From Megascapheus bottae (lineage: Eukaryota; Chordata; Mammalia; Rodentia; Geomyidae), in NCBI GenBank assembly GCA_024803745.1, contig JANJXV010000006.1:43005001-43069000 (forward strand): a DNA stretch of 64,000 nt, read 5' to 3'. Position numbers and translations under genes: made by a program. Below, one piece after another: positions 23,519 through 35,255 of this stretch. A model generated the notes under the pieces. It was not told the DNA's origin and made no database searches. It was given only the letters and a program-made list of their open reading frames with translations. Position 1 is the stretch's first letter. The number at the start of each line of letters is the position of its first letter.

Positions 23519-25384
23519 GGTCGGCAGAAGATGGCGGTAGTTCAGTGTGAATCTTTCTGAGCTTTCGCTGAGATACCAGTTCTAGCATTGTAGGGGAAAG
23601 TTCATACCCAAAGATGGATTCTAAGTAAGGTTTAGCATCACAGAGAGCTCAGTCAGAGAGGAAGAAGACAGAAAATTGGCGCAAGAAGACAGTGAGGAGC
23701 TGTGCCAGCCGACAGGAGCCGCCACGGAGACAAAAGACTCCCTCCAGCACCTGAGCAGGACAGCGCTTCTCAGCTGCGCAGACCTGCTGGCTCCAGACAG
23801 AGCCACACAGAGCCTGCACAAGCCCAGAGCCGTCACCACGCTGTGGCATAGACCTGCCAGCTTCATGGAACCAGAAAATCCAGCAATTTGTGAGTACCTC
23901 CGTGGACATTTCCACTTCTGCTAGCAAATGGCATTGGGAAGGAATCCTCCCCCCACCAGCCAAGAGCAGCGCCATCTTGACTGCTGGCAGAGACCCAGCC
24001 AAACCTTCTAAGCCTGAGAAGTGGTGCTGGCAGCACCATCATTCAAAAGGGCAAAGGTTTTCCCAGAGGCAGCTTAGCTGGATGTCCGCCCCTGGGGCTA
24101 GCGGAAATTCCTTCCCCTGGGCAGGGCCGCACTCCTGGTAAACAAAGCTCTTTGTGGCTCCACCAGTTTTATTTTGTGCACAATCAAGCAAACTGATCAG
24201 AAAAACCGCAAAGTCAAATCACAGGAGAAAAATACTTTTTTTTTTTTTTAGTGTTTGGACCCCGAATTTAGTGATGACACAAGTTTTGTATCCTGTCCCC
24301 CCCAAAAAACCCTGAAGAATACCCCCCTTTTTTGATACCTTTTTTCAGTTGCATTTTTAGGGATTCTTTTTTTTTTTTCCATTTTACCTCCACCTTTTTT
24401 TTTTTAATATTATGATTCTTTCCATGTTTTTTCTTCAGCTTTCTTTCTGTCATTGTGGTCAGTCCTAGAAACGTAGTGAGAGCACTGGGTATAGACTGTA
24501 TATAAATGATATTAATATTGACATAGTCACATGATTTTTAATCTGTTGATTTTGAACCCTAGTATATCTTCTGTAAGAACTCACTATTGTGGGGGATCTC
24601 CCCCCAACTTTTTTCTTGTTTTTCTTTCTTTCTTTCTTTTTTGTTTATTTTTATTTTTTTTAAATTTTCATCATTGAAATATCCTATGTATATATATATC
24701 TTCTTATTTTCTTTATATATTCTTATTATTCTTCTTATTTTCATGTTTTATCTTATTTTTTCTAAATTTTGTACTCAACTATTTTACCTTTCTATCACCT
24801 TGGATCAGTCATCCTTAGGCTATTCCTTTTCTTCACTATTATATTAATCTTACATGCCTTCATTACTCTTTTCTCACCCCCCCTCTTGTCTTTCATACTA
24901 TTTGGCTATCTCTGGTCCTCTGTTCATCCTTCAACTTTTATAATGCATGGATTTACAGTTGATGGTTGTTGAGCAATACTGTATATCTAGGTATTCAATA
25001 ATACTGTAGGTCCAGAGGGAATTAAATACAATAGAGATTGAATTATGGGGGTTTTGAGGGTGTCATAAAATGGTGACCGGTGGTGATACTAGATTTGTCT
25101 GTAAGTACACAAAAAGAGAGAGAGAGAGAGTGCTAATACCAAGCTAAAATTGTGAACATCTATTATCTGGAGAGCTAAAGAGCTCTAGGTTGGTTATATC
25201 TTTTTTAAATAATTTGTTTATTTGAAATAGGGAAGGGAAGGGGGAAACAAGAAGATTTGGAGGGGGTGGGGAAGGGAAAAGAGGACAAAAACATGAGAAG
25301 AGGTATCAATGTTTGAGAAGTAATGCACCTACCACCTGACAAATATAACTATAACCGCTCTATACATTACCCAGACAAGAAATT
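23519..25384 (+). mobile_element. L1-like unit with 5' UTR and 3' end but no ORFs
   Basis: The start reads ggtcggcagaagatggcggt. The aagatggcgg core is the YY1-type motif found at the first bases of many mammalian L1 5' UTRs. A GC-rich, CpG-containing leader follows to about 24190, with a second, inverted motif (gcgccatcttg at 23968). A short stretch at 24200-24230 may encode N-R-K-V-K-S-Q, possibly a remnant of an ORF1 start. About 1 kb of T-rich sequence follows with no ORF1 or ORF2 homology. The unit closes at 25203-25384 with the standard L1 3' end of this genome (ttatttgaaataggg, purine tract, ggtatcaatgtttgagaagt, ctctatacatt). No clear TSD is seen, so two adjacent elements remain possible. 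Confidence 0.6.
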
Positions 25385-25798
25385 TTTTGTGGGTCTATTA
25401 TTTCTTTTTTATTAAAGAATTTATTAACATTGATTTTTACATCATATTTCAAATGACATGTTTAACAAATGAGTATTTAAGGAGAGAATCTCTATATACA
25501 ATCAGTGGCACTTAGTTTTTAGAACATAATCAAAATTAGGCTAAGGGTTTACATCACAGATACACATTAATTTATGTAATAAAATATTATGCCTATAGAA
25601 TCATAGGTTTATATGTCTATGTTGTTGTGTTTATATTTCCAATACCACATCTATAGCATTGGGTGTGCAAATATTGAGTCCTCGTTCTTGCACTGTTTGG
25701 ATCTAATAGCCACATGTTAAGGATACCATGTGCCTTTTGTTCCTTTGGTCTTGACTTGACTCACTCAACATGATTTGCTCTAGATTCATCCACTTGCC
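25385..25798 (-). mobile_element. Divergent L1 3' end, antisense
   Basis: A T-rich start (tttcttttttattaaagaat) is followed much later by 'cactcaacatgatttgctct', matching the ORF2/3' UTR boundary of the other antisense L1s (cacttaatatgattttttct). The 3' UTR itself does not align well with theirs. It is either an older subfamily or the 3' half of a twin-primed element whose inverted 5' part is the next feature. Confidence 0.55.
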
Positions 25799-27202
25799 TA
25801 ATCCAACTAAACAGACCTATTTCAAGCACTGAAATAGAATTGCCAATAAGAGAACTTCCATTCAAGAAAAGCCCAGGGCCAGATGGATTCACAGCTGAAT
25901 TCTATAAAGTCTTCAAAGGAGAGCTCACACCAATATTCTTCAGGCTCTTCAATGAAATTGAAAACGAGGGCTTTTTGCCAAACTCATTCTACAAAGCCAC
26001 TATAACCCTCATCCCAAAACCAGACAAATATTCATCGAAGAAAGAACTATAGACCCATTTCTTTTGATGAATATTGATGCAAAACTTCTCAACAAAATAC
26101 TGGCCAATCGTCTTCAGCAACTCATCCAAAAACATACATTATGATCAAACAGGATTCATCCCAGGGATGCAAAGCTAGATCAACATATGCAAATCAATTA
26201 ATATAATTCAACACATCAACAGGAACAAGGATAAGAATCACATGATTGTCTCAATAGATTCAGAAAAGGCATTTGACAAGATCCAACACCTCTTTATGCT
26301 AAAAGCTCTGGAGAAATTAGGAATCCATGGAACATTCCTCAGTAAAATAAAGACTGTGTAGGGCAACCCACAGCTAGTATTATACTTAATGGCGAAAAGC
26401 TAAAGCCATTCCCTCTAAAATCAGGAATGAGATATGGTTGCCTGCTTTCTCCACTCCTCTTTAACATAGAATTAGAATTCCTAGCCAGAGCAATAAGACC
26501 AGCATAGAGGGGATCCAAACAGGGAAAGAGGAAGTTAAACTTTCCCTCTTTGCAGATGACATGAGTCTGTATTTAAAGAACCATATAGACTCCACTCCCA
26601 AGCTCCTTGAGCTGATTCAAAACTTTGGAAAGGTAGCATGATATAAAATTAACCCTCAAAAATCAACTGCTTTCCTCTATGCCAACAATGAGAGGAACGA
26701 GGCAACAATCAGGAAAGCAACTACTTTTGCAATAGCCTCAAAGAAAATAATGTATCTAGGAATTGACTTAACTAAGAATGTAAAGGACCTCTTTGATGAA
26801 AACTTTAAAACCCTGAAAAGGAAATGGAAAAACCTCCCATGCTCCTGGATTGGAAGAATTAACATCATGAAAATGGCAATCTTGCCAAGGGCCATCTACA
26901 AATTCAATGCAATACCCATTAATATCCCAATGTCATTCTTTAAAGAAATAGAAGAGGCAACCCAAAATTTCATATGGAATAATAAAAGACCCCATATAGA
27001 AAAAACAATTCTTAGCAGAAAGAACATTGCAAGAGGAATTTCAATATCAAACTTTAGACCCTATTACATTGCTATAGTGACCAAAACAGAGTGGTACTGG
27101 CACAAGAACAAGCCTGAATACCAATGGAATAGAACTGAGGACCCAGATATTAACCCACAGACCTATGGCCACCTAACCTTTGATAAGGTTGCCAAAAAAT
27201 AG
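25799..27202 (+). pseudogene. Broken L1 ORF2 (reverse transcriptase) remnant
   Basis: The intact protein would be the endonuclease/reverse transcriptase of L1. The frame that holds [14 protein letters not shown] (25840-26052) ends in a stop. The catalytic F-A-D-D-M is encoded at 26549-26563, in an interrupted stretch. A later open stretch of 150 codons (26750-27202) carries [20 protein letters not shown] and [16 protein letters not shown] before a stop. Frameshifts and nonsense changes separate these pieces, so no active enzyme can be made. Confidence 0.9.
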
Positions 27203-27795
27203 AATGGAAGAAAGACAGCCTCTTCAACAAGTGGTGCTGGCAGAACCAGTTAAGCACCTGCAGAAAGCTAAAGTTGGATCCTTCTTTGTCACTCTGTACC
27301 AGGATTAACTCCAAATGGATCAAAGACATGGAGGTAAAAGCAGATACACTGAAAAGTTCACAAGAAGGAATAGGAGGTACACTAGGCCTCCTTGGCACAG
27401 GTTGAAACTTTCTTAATAAGGACCAAGAAACCCAACAAATCAAAGAAAGTCTGGATAAGTGGGACTGCATTGAACTGCAGAGCTTCTGTATGATAAAGGA
27501 CATAGCTAGCAAATTAACTACAAAATTAACTACAAGGCCTACAGAATTGGGAGAAGATCTTCACTAACCAAACAATGGACAAAGGCCTCATATATAAAAT
27601 ATACCAACAGCTCAAAAAATTGAATCACTCCCAAACTAATCTCCAAAAAAACAATCATCCCATTAAAAGATGGGCCAAAGACTTAAAGAGTCTTCTCTGA
27701 AGACGAAATAAGAATAGCCTATAGACACATTAAGAAATGCTTGACATTTCTGACCATAAAAGAAATGCAAATAAAAATAACTCTAAGAATTGTCA
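25799..27795 (+). mobile_element. L1 ORF2 block, truncated at both ends
   Basis: Starts abruptly inside ORF2 (aaacagacctatttcaagca) upstream of the RT core and stops before the ORF2 end (gaaatgcaaataaaaataac). There is no 3' UTR and no poly(A) in this orientation. By eye it is very close to the antisense copy at 31-34 kb. Loss of the 3' end is not normal for target-primed insertion. It suggests a twin-priming inversion (with 25385-25798 as its 3' half) or a later deletion. Confidence 0.92.
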
Positions 27796-27811
27796 GCAGT
27801 GATAATTCCTT

Positions 27812-27895
27812 TTTTGAGGTGGGGGGTTGTTACTGAATTCAGGGTTTTATGTTAACCAGACAAGCATTCTAACACTTTAGCCATTCCTACAGCCC
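27812..27895 (-). mobile_element. Degraded tRNA-type SINE monomer
   Basis: 'cagggttttatgttaaccag' and 'ttagccattcctacagccct' follow the antisense order of an ID-like monomer. It is strongly diverged. Confidence 0.45.
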
Positions 27896-27964
27896 TCAAA
27901 AATGTATGTGAATGCCAGTCTTCAACAGTGAGATTCAGATTTTTAATGAGTTTCATTTTCAGTG

Positions 27965-28400
27965 AATTTCATTTTTTAAAAAAATGTTATTGTAATATGG
28001 ATATACGGAAGAGCTACAGTTACATAAGTAAGGTAGTGTGTACATTTCTTTTGGACAGTATTACCCCTTCTTTTATTTCCTCTTACTCTCCCTTAATTCC
28101 CCACCCTCAAGTTGTAAATTCCATTTCCTATGTAGTTTCTAGTGAATGTATCATTGTTATTTACCTTTTGTTCCTCTGTTTCTGTGGTGCCCCTTCCCTT
28201 CCTCAAATCACATAAACAAGACAAAGGGTACAGAAGTAAAAAACATGAAACAGGGAATAAACCAAAGGAAAAAAGAAAGAAAGGAAATATCTGCAAAAAG
28301 TACCCTAAATAAACCTCTTTTTTCCATTTCTTGGAGTTCATTTTGATAAGCATCATTTTGTATGGTTACATACACAGAGATATTGAACTACTGTGTGAAA
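27965..28400 (-). mobile_element. Old L1 3' end, antisense
   Basis: 'gttattgtaatatggatata', a C/T-rich part, an A-rich part, then 'tttcttggagttcattttga' parallels the younger L1 3' UTR block order ('attgtaattaat', C-rich, A-rich, 'tatcctggaggtcctttca') at high divergence. Confidence 0.6.
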
Positions 28401-29479
28401 TTCTTATTATAAAGAAAGCAAATCACTTAACTTTCTATTTGAAAAATCAGTTATTATCAAAATTTCCTGGCCCCTAGTCATGTCACTCTTCCAAAATTTG
28501 TAACTTTACATATACTTCAAAAGAAAATAATTTAATTCCTCATTTTTATCACCTTTTGACCAAAATTTGGCATTCCTTTTCGTTGTGAATTAATAAGGCA
28601 ATAGTATGGAAGGGGAGAAGAAGGAAAGGGAAGGAAGGGAGTATGCCACATTTGTAACGGTCAGTACTATCAAATACACAGATTTTCACATCATGTTGTA
28701 AATGTACATATGGATGATTCCCTATGTCCGTCACTGACGTTCTGCGTTTTTAAAATAAAAACTCACTGAGAAGCAAGTTCTTAATATATTGAGGATTGCG
28801 AAATCTTTTCTGGCAGCTGTAAACAAGATCCTTGGTATTTGACTTTATGTATGTAAATCTTTCTGAAAACAAAAATAAATCAGTCACATTGTTCTGAGGG
28901 GTTTAAGGTTTTACCAGACTACTGATGAAGACCATGGTACTTGGACATGGACATACATACACGCATTCAGACATGCGGACGTGCACATACAGAGAGCTGA
29001 GGAATCATATGTCATTCTAGAGGATTGATGATGGCACAGCTCAGGCTTCGTCATACATCAGGAAGGATGCGAAGGAACCAGATCAGAATTGCTGTGCTCA
29101 GCCATGTTGCCATTCATGGGAGTAAATGAAGAGACTGGAACTGTGGAGTTGTGACTCCCAGCTCCAGTACCTTTGGAGTCTGCACATACCTTCATGGGGA
29201 ATATAGTTGAGGAATAATTCTGTAGTCATAGCAAGCAACTGATTGGCTTTTGGATCCATTATCTAATGCCTAACATCTTATAGGTACATTGAGACAATTA
29301 AATTCATTGTATGGGTACTTTGAAAAGCCAACACTGTGCTTTTACCCAAGGCTTTATACTGAGGGTTATTTTGTGTGTGGGGGCGGTGCTCATCTTGTTC
29401 TTATCCTGTCCCTCACATCTGTGGTTGATGGTGGCAATTAATAGTCACTTCAAATATAGGACGCTCATAGGTTCATTTT
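28401..29479. other. Unique DNA, no gene seen; short purine tract at 28608-28640
   Basis: Contains a GGAA/GGGA-rich tract of about 30 bases. Nothing else is recognisable. Confidence 0.5.
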
Positions 29480-29495
29480 AAAAGATGTCACTTAG
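29480..29495. repeat. TSD, left copy, of SINE
   Basis: aaaagatgtcacttag, repeated perfectly at 29705-29720. Confidence 0.95.
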
Positions 29496-29704
29496 GGGCT
29501 GGGAGTTTGGCCTAGTGGTAGAGTACTTGCCTAGCATGCCCAAAGTCCCAGTTCGATTCCTCAGTACCACATACATAGAAAAAAGCCATTAGTGATGCTG
29601 AGGCTCAAGTGGTAGAACACTAGCCTTGAGAAAGTCAAGGACAGTGCTCAGGTCCGGAGCTGACGCCCAGGACTGGCACCAAAAAAAATAAATAAATAAA
29701 ATAA
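29496..29704 (+). mobile_element. Dimeric tRNA-type SINE (IDL-Geo-like), with perfect TSD
   Basis: Left arm: gggctgggagtttggcctag, A box tggcctagtggtagagta, B box agttcgattcc. Linker: acatagaaaaaagcc. Right arm: gaggctcaagtggtagaaca with 'gtgctcaggtccggagctg'. An A-rich tail with AAATA units follows. The perfect 16-base TSD makes this the cleanest reference copy in the window for defining the element's ends, and points to a comparatively recent L1-mediated insertion. Confidence 0.95.
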
Positions 29705-29720
29705 AAAAGATGTCACTTAG
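29705..29720. repeat. TSD, right copy, of SINE
   Basis: Perfect match to 29480-29495. Confidence 0.95.
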
Positions 29721-30033
29721 TAACTCACTCTGTCAGCAGTAGATAGTGTAAGTTCCATGGTCTGCAGTGGGGTACATAGTGTTTCCAAGGAGTGGCTGAG
29801 GAAATGCAGGTAATTAAAATAATTTACGGCACTTGTTCATTGAAAGCATTTTGCTTTACTACCCAACCCAGCAGGGTTTCTTTGCTGTTAGGTGGGGAAA
29901 AGATTGGATATTTAGAAGTATAATGGCTAGCAAAATACAAAGATGCAAGTTAGAGAGTGGTCCCTCTCAGAAGGGATTGGAAGGAGTTGAGGGTTGGTTT
30001 GCAGGGAACAAGAGATCCAAAGATTTCACAGAG

Positions 30034-30221
30034 GGGCCATGAGCATAGTCTAGTGGTAGAGTGCTTGCCTCACATACATGTAAGCCCTGGGTTCAATTCC
30101 CAGTACCACATACACAGAAAAAGCCAGAAGTGGCACTGTGACTCAAGCACTAGCCTTGAGCAATAAGTGTCCAAGGACAGAGCCCAGATCTTGAGTTCAA
30201 GCCCCAGGACTGACCAAAATA
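30034..30221 (+). mobile_element. Dimeric tRNA-type SINE (IDL-Geo-like), small A-box deletion
   Basis: Left arm with A box tagtctagtggtagagtgc and B box gggttcaattcc; right arm 'gtgactcaagcactagcctt', which lacks the 'tggtagag' part of its A box. The flanks share aaagatttc (30019 and 30222) as a TSD core, with imperfect extension. Confidence 0.92.
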
Positions 30222-30230
30222 AAAGATTTC

Positions 30231-30985
30231 CTAGAGGTGGCCACTTCCTCTTCCCCCCACTTTTGCCTTTGCTTTTCTTTTTTGCCTACCTTTTTCCCTT
30301 CTCCTCTCTTCTTCCTTCTCTCCTTTTTCTCATCTTCATTTCCCCTCACTTCCTATTGATTTCTAGATTCTCCCCCACCATTCTTATGTTATTCTTTTCA
30401 CCTTTAATTTCTGGTCTTCCTACCCCTGCCAGACTCCCTCAGAGGAACTTCCACCTTGGCAGAGGGCAAGAATATAGTCATAAGCTCCTTCAAGTGGATA
30501 GTCTTCCCTCCACTGCCCACTTTTTGACCTTCAACCTATCATGGCACACTTAGAGACTTTTGTGTTTTGACCCTTTTTGATTGGTGTTTTTTAATGGATG
30601 TGTTTATGCCATTTGCATCAGATATGATAACTGTACAGCTGATTTTTCTGTCATGCCTCTGTGTCTCCTTCCCTAAGCTGTTTATCCACCTATTATTATT
30701 CTGTTCCTTATTTCTTTTGAATTAAGCAAATTTTATTATAATCTATTATGGTGTCTCTATTGGTTTTTCAGCTACAGTATGTCTTATTTTTAGTGGTTTA
30801 ACTGAGGATTCAAATATGTGCATCCACAATTATAGTTAAAATAGTTTTCAGTACTCTTTCTAACTTTGGATATTTTTTCTAATATATGTTACTTATAACT
30901 GAGTTATTACTAACCACTTTATGCACAGTTATTTTAATTGCCATTTAAAATAATAGACATTTATATTGACACATATGTATCATTT
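30231..30985. other. Unique DNA; pyrimidine-rich at 30240-30440
   Basis: A strongly C/T-biased segment of about 200 bases gives a chance open frame (30167-30553). No gene or known repeat is seen. Confidence 0.5.
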
Positions 30986-33900
30986 TTGTGGTTTTTTTGT
31001 ATTTTTTATTGTAATTAATAGAAGGGATTCATTATATTCACCAGATAGAAGGTGCATTACTTCACAAACATTGATACCCTTTCTCATGACATGGTCCCCA
31101 TTCCCCCCCCACCTCCTGCTCATCTTGATTTCCTCCTTCCCTATCCAATTTCAAATAACCAATTAAGCACATATAAAATACATCAGATAACAAGGTGAAA
31201 TATTGTAATAATAGGAGATAGCCAAAGGACGGCAAAAGAGATGAGAGAAAACATAGTACATTAAGGACAAAAATCACTCATTATATGGCTTTTGTTTCAA
31301 TATCCTGGAGGTCCTTACATTTACTGTCATACTATATACAGCCTTATGTCCCTAGATTTTGTTCTATTGTAAATCTCTGCTAGGAGAGCCCAAGGTTCCT
31401 ACTGATTATGACAAATGAGGGAGACTATTGGGCCTATGTTTTTTGAGTCTGGCTTACTTCACTTAATATGATTTTTTTTAAGTCTTTCCATTTCCTTAAA
31501 AATGGGGCAATGTCATTCTTTCTGACAGCAGCATAGAATTCCATTGTGTACAAATATCACATCTTGTTGATCCATTCATCAACTGAGGGACATCTAGGTT
31601 GGTTCCATATCTTTACTATGGTAAATAGTGCTGCAATGAACATTATTGTGCTAGTGGATTTAGTATGTCCTTGTTTCTGCACAATTGGGTAAATGCCTAG
31701 TAGTGGAATTGTCATAGGGGAGTTCTATGTTTAGTCTTTTGAGGAACTGCATACTGCTTTCCATAGTGGTTGAATGAGTTTGCATTCCCACCAACAGTGT
31801 AGTAGTGATGCCTCCTGTCCACAACCCCTCCAGCATCTGTTGTTATTAGTTTTCTTGATCCTGGCCATTCTAACTGGAGTGAGGTAGAATCTTAGAGTTG
31901 TTTTGATTTGCATTTCTTTTATGACCAGAGATGTCGAGCATTTCATGTGTCTAGGCCATTTTTATTTCTTCTTCAGAGAAGACTCTCTTTAAGTCTTTGG
32001 CCGATCTTTTAATGAGATGGTTGTTTCTTTGGAGATTAGTATTGGAGTGATTCAATTTTTTGAGCTGTTGATGTATTTTAGATATGAGGCCTTTATCCGT
32101 TGTATGGTTAGTGAAGATCTTCTCTCACTCTGTAGGCTTCCTAATTAATTTACTAGCTATGTCCTTTGCCATACAGAAGCTCTGCAGTTTAATGCAGTCT
32201 CACTTATCTAGCCTTTCTCTGATTTGTTGTGTTACTTGGTCTTTATTAAGAAAGCTTCAACCTGTGCCAAGGAGGCCTAGTGTTTCTCCTATTCCTTCTT
32301 GTAAAGTTTTCAGTGTATCTGCTTTAACCGCCATGTCTTTGGTCTATTTGGAGTTAATCCTGGTACAGAGTGACAAAGAATGATCCAACTTTAGTTTTCT
32401 GCAGGTGCTTAACCAGTTCTGCCAGCACAACTTGTTGAAGAGGCTGTCTTTCTTCCAGTCTATTTTTTTGGCTCCCTTGTCAAAGATTAGGTGGCCATAG
32501 GTCTGTGGTTAATAGCTGGGTCCTCAGTTCTATTCCATTGATATTCAGGCTTGTTCTTGTGCCAGTACCACTCTGTTTTGATATTATAGCTCTGTAATAG
32601 AGTCTAAAGTTTGGTATTGAAATTCCTCCTGCCTGCGCTGTTCTTTCTGCTAAGTGTTTTTGCTATACGGGGTCTTTTATTATTCCACATGAAATTTTGG
32701 ATTGCCTCTTCTATTTCTTTAGAGAATGACATTGGGATATTGATGGGTATTGTGTTGAATTTGTAGATAGCCCTTGGCAAGATTGTCATTTTCACAATGT
32801 CGATTCTTCCAATCCAGGAGCATGGGAAGTTTTTCTGTTTCCTCAATTGTGCTTTAATTTCCTTTTTCAGGGTTTTAAAGTTTTCATCAAAAGGGTCCTT
32901 TACATTCTTAGTTAAGTCAATTCCTAGATACTTAGTCTTCTTTGAGGCTATTGCAAAAGTAGTTGCTTTCCTGATTGTTGCCTCGTTCCTCTCATTGTTG
33001 GCATAGAGGAAGGCAGTTGATTTTTGAGGGTTAATTATATATCATGCTACCTTTCCAAAGTTTTGAATCAGCTCAAGGAGCTTGGGAGTGGAGTCTATAT
33101 GGTTCTTTAAATACAGACTCATGTCATCTGCAAAGAGGGAAAGTTTCACTTCTTCTTTCCCTATTTGGATCCCCTCTGTGCTTGATTCTTGCCTTATTGC
33201 TCTGGCTAGGAATTCTAATACTATGTTAAAGAGTAGTGGAGAGAGTGGGCATTCTTGTCTCATTCCTGATTTTAGAGGGAATGGCTTTAGCTTTTCACCA
33301 TTAAGTATAATACTAGCTGTGGGTTGCCCTACACAGCCTTTATTATACTGAGGAATGTTCCATGGATTCCTAGTTTCTCCAGAACTTTTAGCAAAAAGAG
33401 GTGTTGGATCTTGTCAAATGCCTTTTCTGCATCTATTGAGACAATCATGTGATTTTTGTCCTTGCTCCTTTTGATGTGTTGATTTATATTAATTGATTTG
33501 TGTATGTTGAACCAGCTTTGCATCCCTGTGATGAATCCTGTTTGATCATAGTGGATAATTTCTTTGATGAGTTGCTAAAGACGATTGGCCAGTATTTTGT
33601 TGAGAAGTTTTGCATCAATATTCATCAAAAGAAATGGGTCTATAGTTCTTTCTTCGATGAATATTTGTCTGGTTTTGGGATGAGGGTTATAGTGGCTTTG
33701 TAGAATGAGTTTGGCAAAGAGCCTCTGTTTTCAATTTCATTGAAGAGTTTGAGGAGTATTGGTGTGAGCTCTCCTTTGAAGACTTTATAGAATTCAGCTG
33801 TGAATCCATCTGGCCCTGGGCTTTTCTTAGGTGGAAGGTCTCTTATTGCCATTTCTGTTTCAGTGCTTGAAATAGGTCTGTTTAGTTGCATTAGGTCTTC

Positions 33901-34545
33901 TTTGTTCAGTGTGGGTATGTTAGTATTGGTAGAAAATAATGCATTTCTTCTAGATTCTCAAATTAGTTGGCAGAAAATTTTGAAAAGTTTTCCCTCATTA
34001 TGCTCTGCATCTTGGTAATTTCTGTCATGACATTACCATTCTCATCTGTGATTTTGTTTATTTCATTATGCTCCCTTCCTTTTTGGTAAGATTTGATAAG
34101 GGTCTTTCAATTTTGTTAATTTTTTCAGAGAACCAACTCCTCGTTTTGTTTCTTCTTTCTATAGTTTTTATGGAACCCAATTCATTTAATTCTGCTTTGA
34201 TTTCAATAATTTGCTTCCTCTTACTGGGAGTAGGGTTGGTTTGTTGCACTTTTTCCAGGAGCTTAACATGACACATTAAATGGTTGGTTTGCGAGTTTTC
34301 CAATTTGTTATTGTGGCACTCAGAGCTATAAATTTTCCTCTGTGTACTGCCTTTGCTGTGTCCCAAAGGAGCTGATATTTTGTGTGTTCCTTTTTGTTAA
34401 ATTTCATAAACTGCTGGATTTCTGTTCTGCTCTCCTCGATGATCCATCGGTGATTCAACAATGTGTTGTTCAATCTCTTGTGTTTTCTTTTTTACGATGG
34501 TCTGTGATACCATTTAGGATGATGTAATTCAGGGCGCATGTTGTG
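30986..34545 (-). mobile_element. Longest L1 in window, antisense, 5'-truncated
   Basis: Begins on the plus strand with the L1 3' end (gtattttttattgtaattaa), then the C-rich tract at 31103-31120, the ORF2 3' end near 31450, and ORF2 up to the region between endonuclease and RT near 34545. The L1 5' UTR, ORF1 and most of the endonuclease domain are missing. It is the best local template for recognising the other L1 pieces. A MaLR-type LTR lies directly beyond the truncation point, so it may have inserted into or next to that LTR. Confidence 0.93.
31500..34480 (-). pseudogene. Broken L1 ORF2 (RT and C-terminal domains)
   Basis: On the minus strand, recognisable pieces occur in order: HTKYQLLWDTAKAVHRGKF (within 34276-34473), SWFSEKINKIERPLSNL (34058-34366), [15 protein letters not shown] (33640-33891), [10 protein letters not shown] (33329-33523), [20 protein letters not shown] with the catalytic F-A-D-D-M at 33134-33120 (33042-33263), [20 protein letters not shown] (32604-32846) and the cysteine/tryptophan-rich C-terminal piece [18 protein letters not shown] (31731-31946). 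At least six frame interruptions separate them. The protein would have been the L1 endonuclease/reverse transcriptase. Confidence 0.92.
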
Positions 34546-34555
34546 CTCCAGTGGT

Positions 34556-34965
34556 TCATGTACTGAAAGCTTGGGTTCCAATGTGTCAGCATGAAGGTGA
34601 TAGAACTTACAGGAGGTGGGCCTAATGGAAAGCAGGTAGCTCTTTTGAGGGTCACACTCAGAAGAAATAGAGTTAGTTCTCATGGGACCTTAGTAGTTAG
34701 TGCTTATGAGAGTGAGTTATTACAAAACAGTGAATCTGGTCCTTAAATTTCTCTATGGCTCCTTGTCTTCCCACCATCATTATCTTTTCTTTTACTATTT
34801 CCTCCTATACATATTCTTGCTTTGATGTCATATGCCATGCCATGATGTATCCAGGAAGGGCCCCAGCAGCTGAACTAACACCTGATATTACAATTTCAGA
34901 TTCTAAAATTATGAGATAAATACTCCTACACACACTTTCTATTTTACATAGTACCCTCCTCCCAA
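34556..34965 (+). mobile_element. MaLR-type LTR (MLT1/MST-like), 5' end missing
   Basis: 'ggaggtgggcctaatggaaa', later 'ccaggaagggccccagcagc' and 'cagattctaaaattatgaga' followed by taaat match the order of MaLR LTRs (ggaggtggggcctaatggga, ggccctcaccagaagctga, ccagcctccagaaccatgag). The 5' part is missing where it meets the antisense L1. Family rank is uncertain. Confidence 0.6.
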
Positions 34966-35255
34966 TCTGATATATATGATGGCAATGGGAAATCATTTAC
35001 TGCTAATAAAGTACGTGTTAGAGTAGTTCTGTAGAGTATACTTACAAGCAATAAAGTCCTTTGGCCTTTGATTTTCTGAAAAGGAGATTATATTTTATTT
35101 TTGAAGGTAAATAGTGTGGAATACATTGGTTGATAGATTGAAATACATTGTTTTGAAGTCAGATTCTTGGACAGAGACTCTGAGATGGACAATGACATAC
35201 AGGAAGTTTGCTTTTCAACATTCACACCTTAGGGAGGGTGAAAGAATAAGAATGG
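34966..35255. other. Unique DNA, no gene seen
   Basis: No recognisable element. Confidence 0.4.

Noticed and set aside
23676..24141. Overlapping open frames of 82-117 codons on both strands, in GC-rich sequence
   Set aside because: They lie in the L1-like 5' UTR, overlap in several frames and have no domain; GC-rich sequence has fewer chance stops.
29496..29704. tRNA-like A and B boxes suggesting a tRNA gene
   Set aside because: The boxes belong to the SINE arm; no acceptor stem pairing or anticodon arm of a functional tRNA is formed, and a poly(A) tail and TSD are present.
30986..34545. Possibility of a still-active L1
   Set aside because: 5'-truncated, without ORF1 or most of the endonuclease, and ORF2 has at least six frame interruptions.
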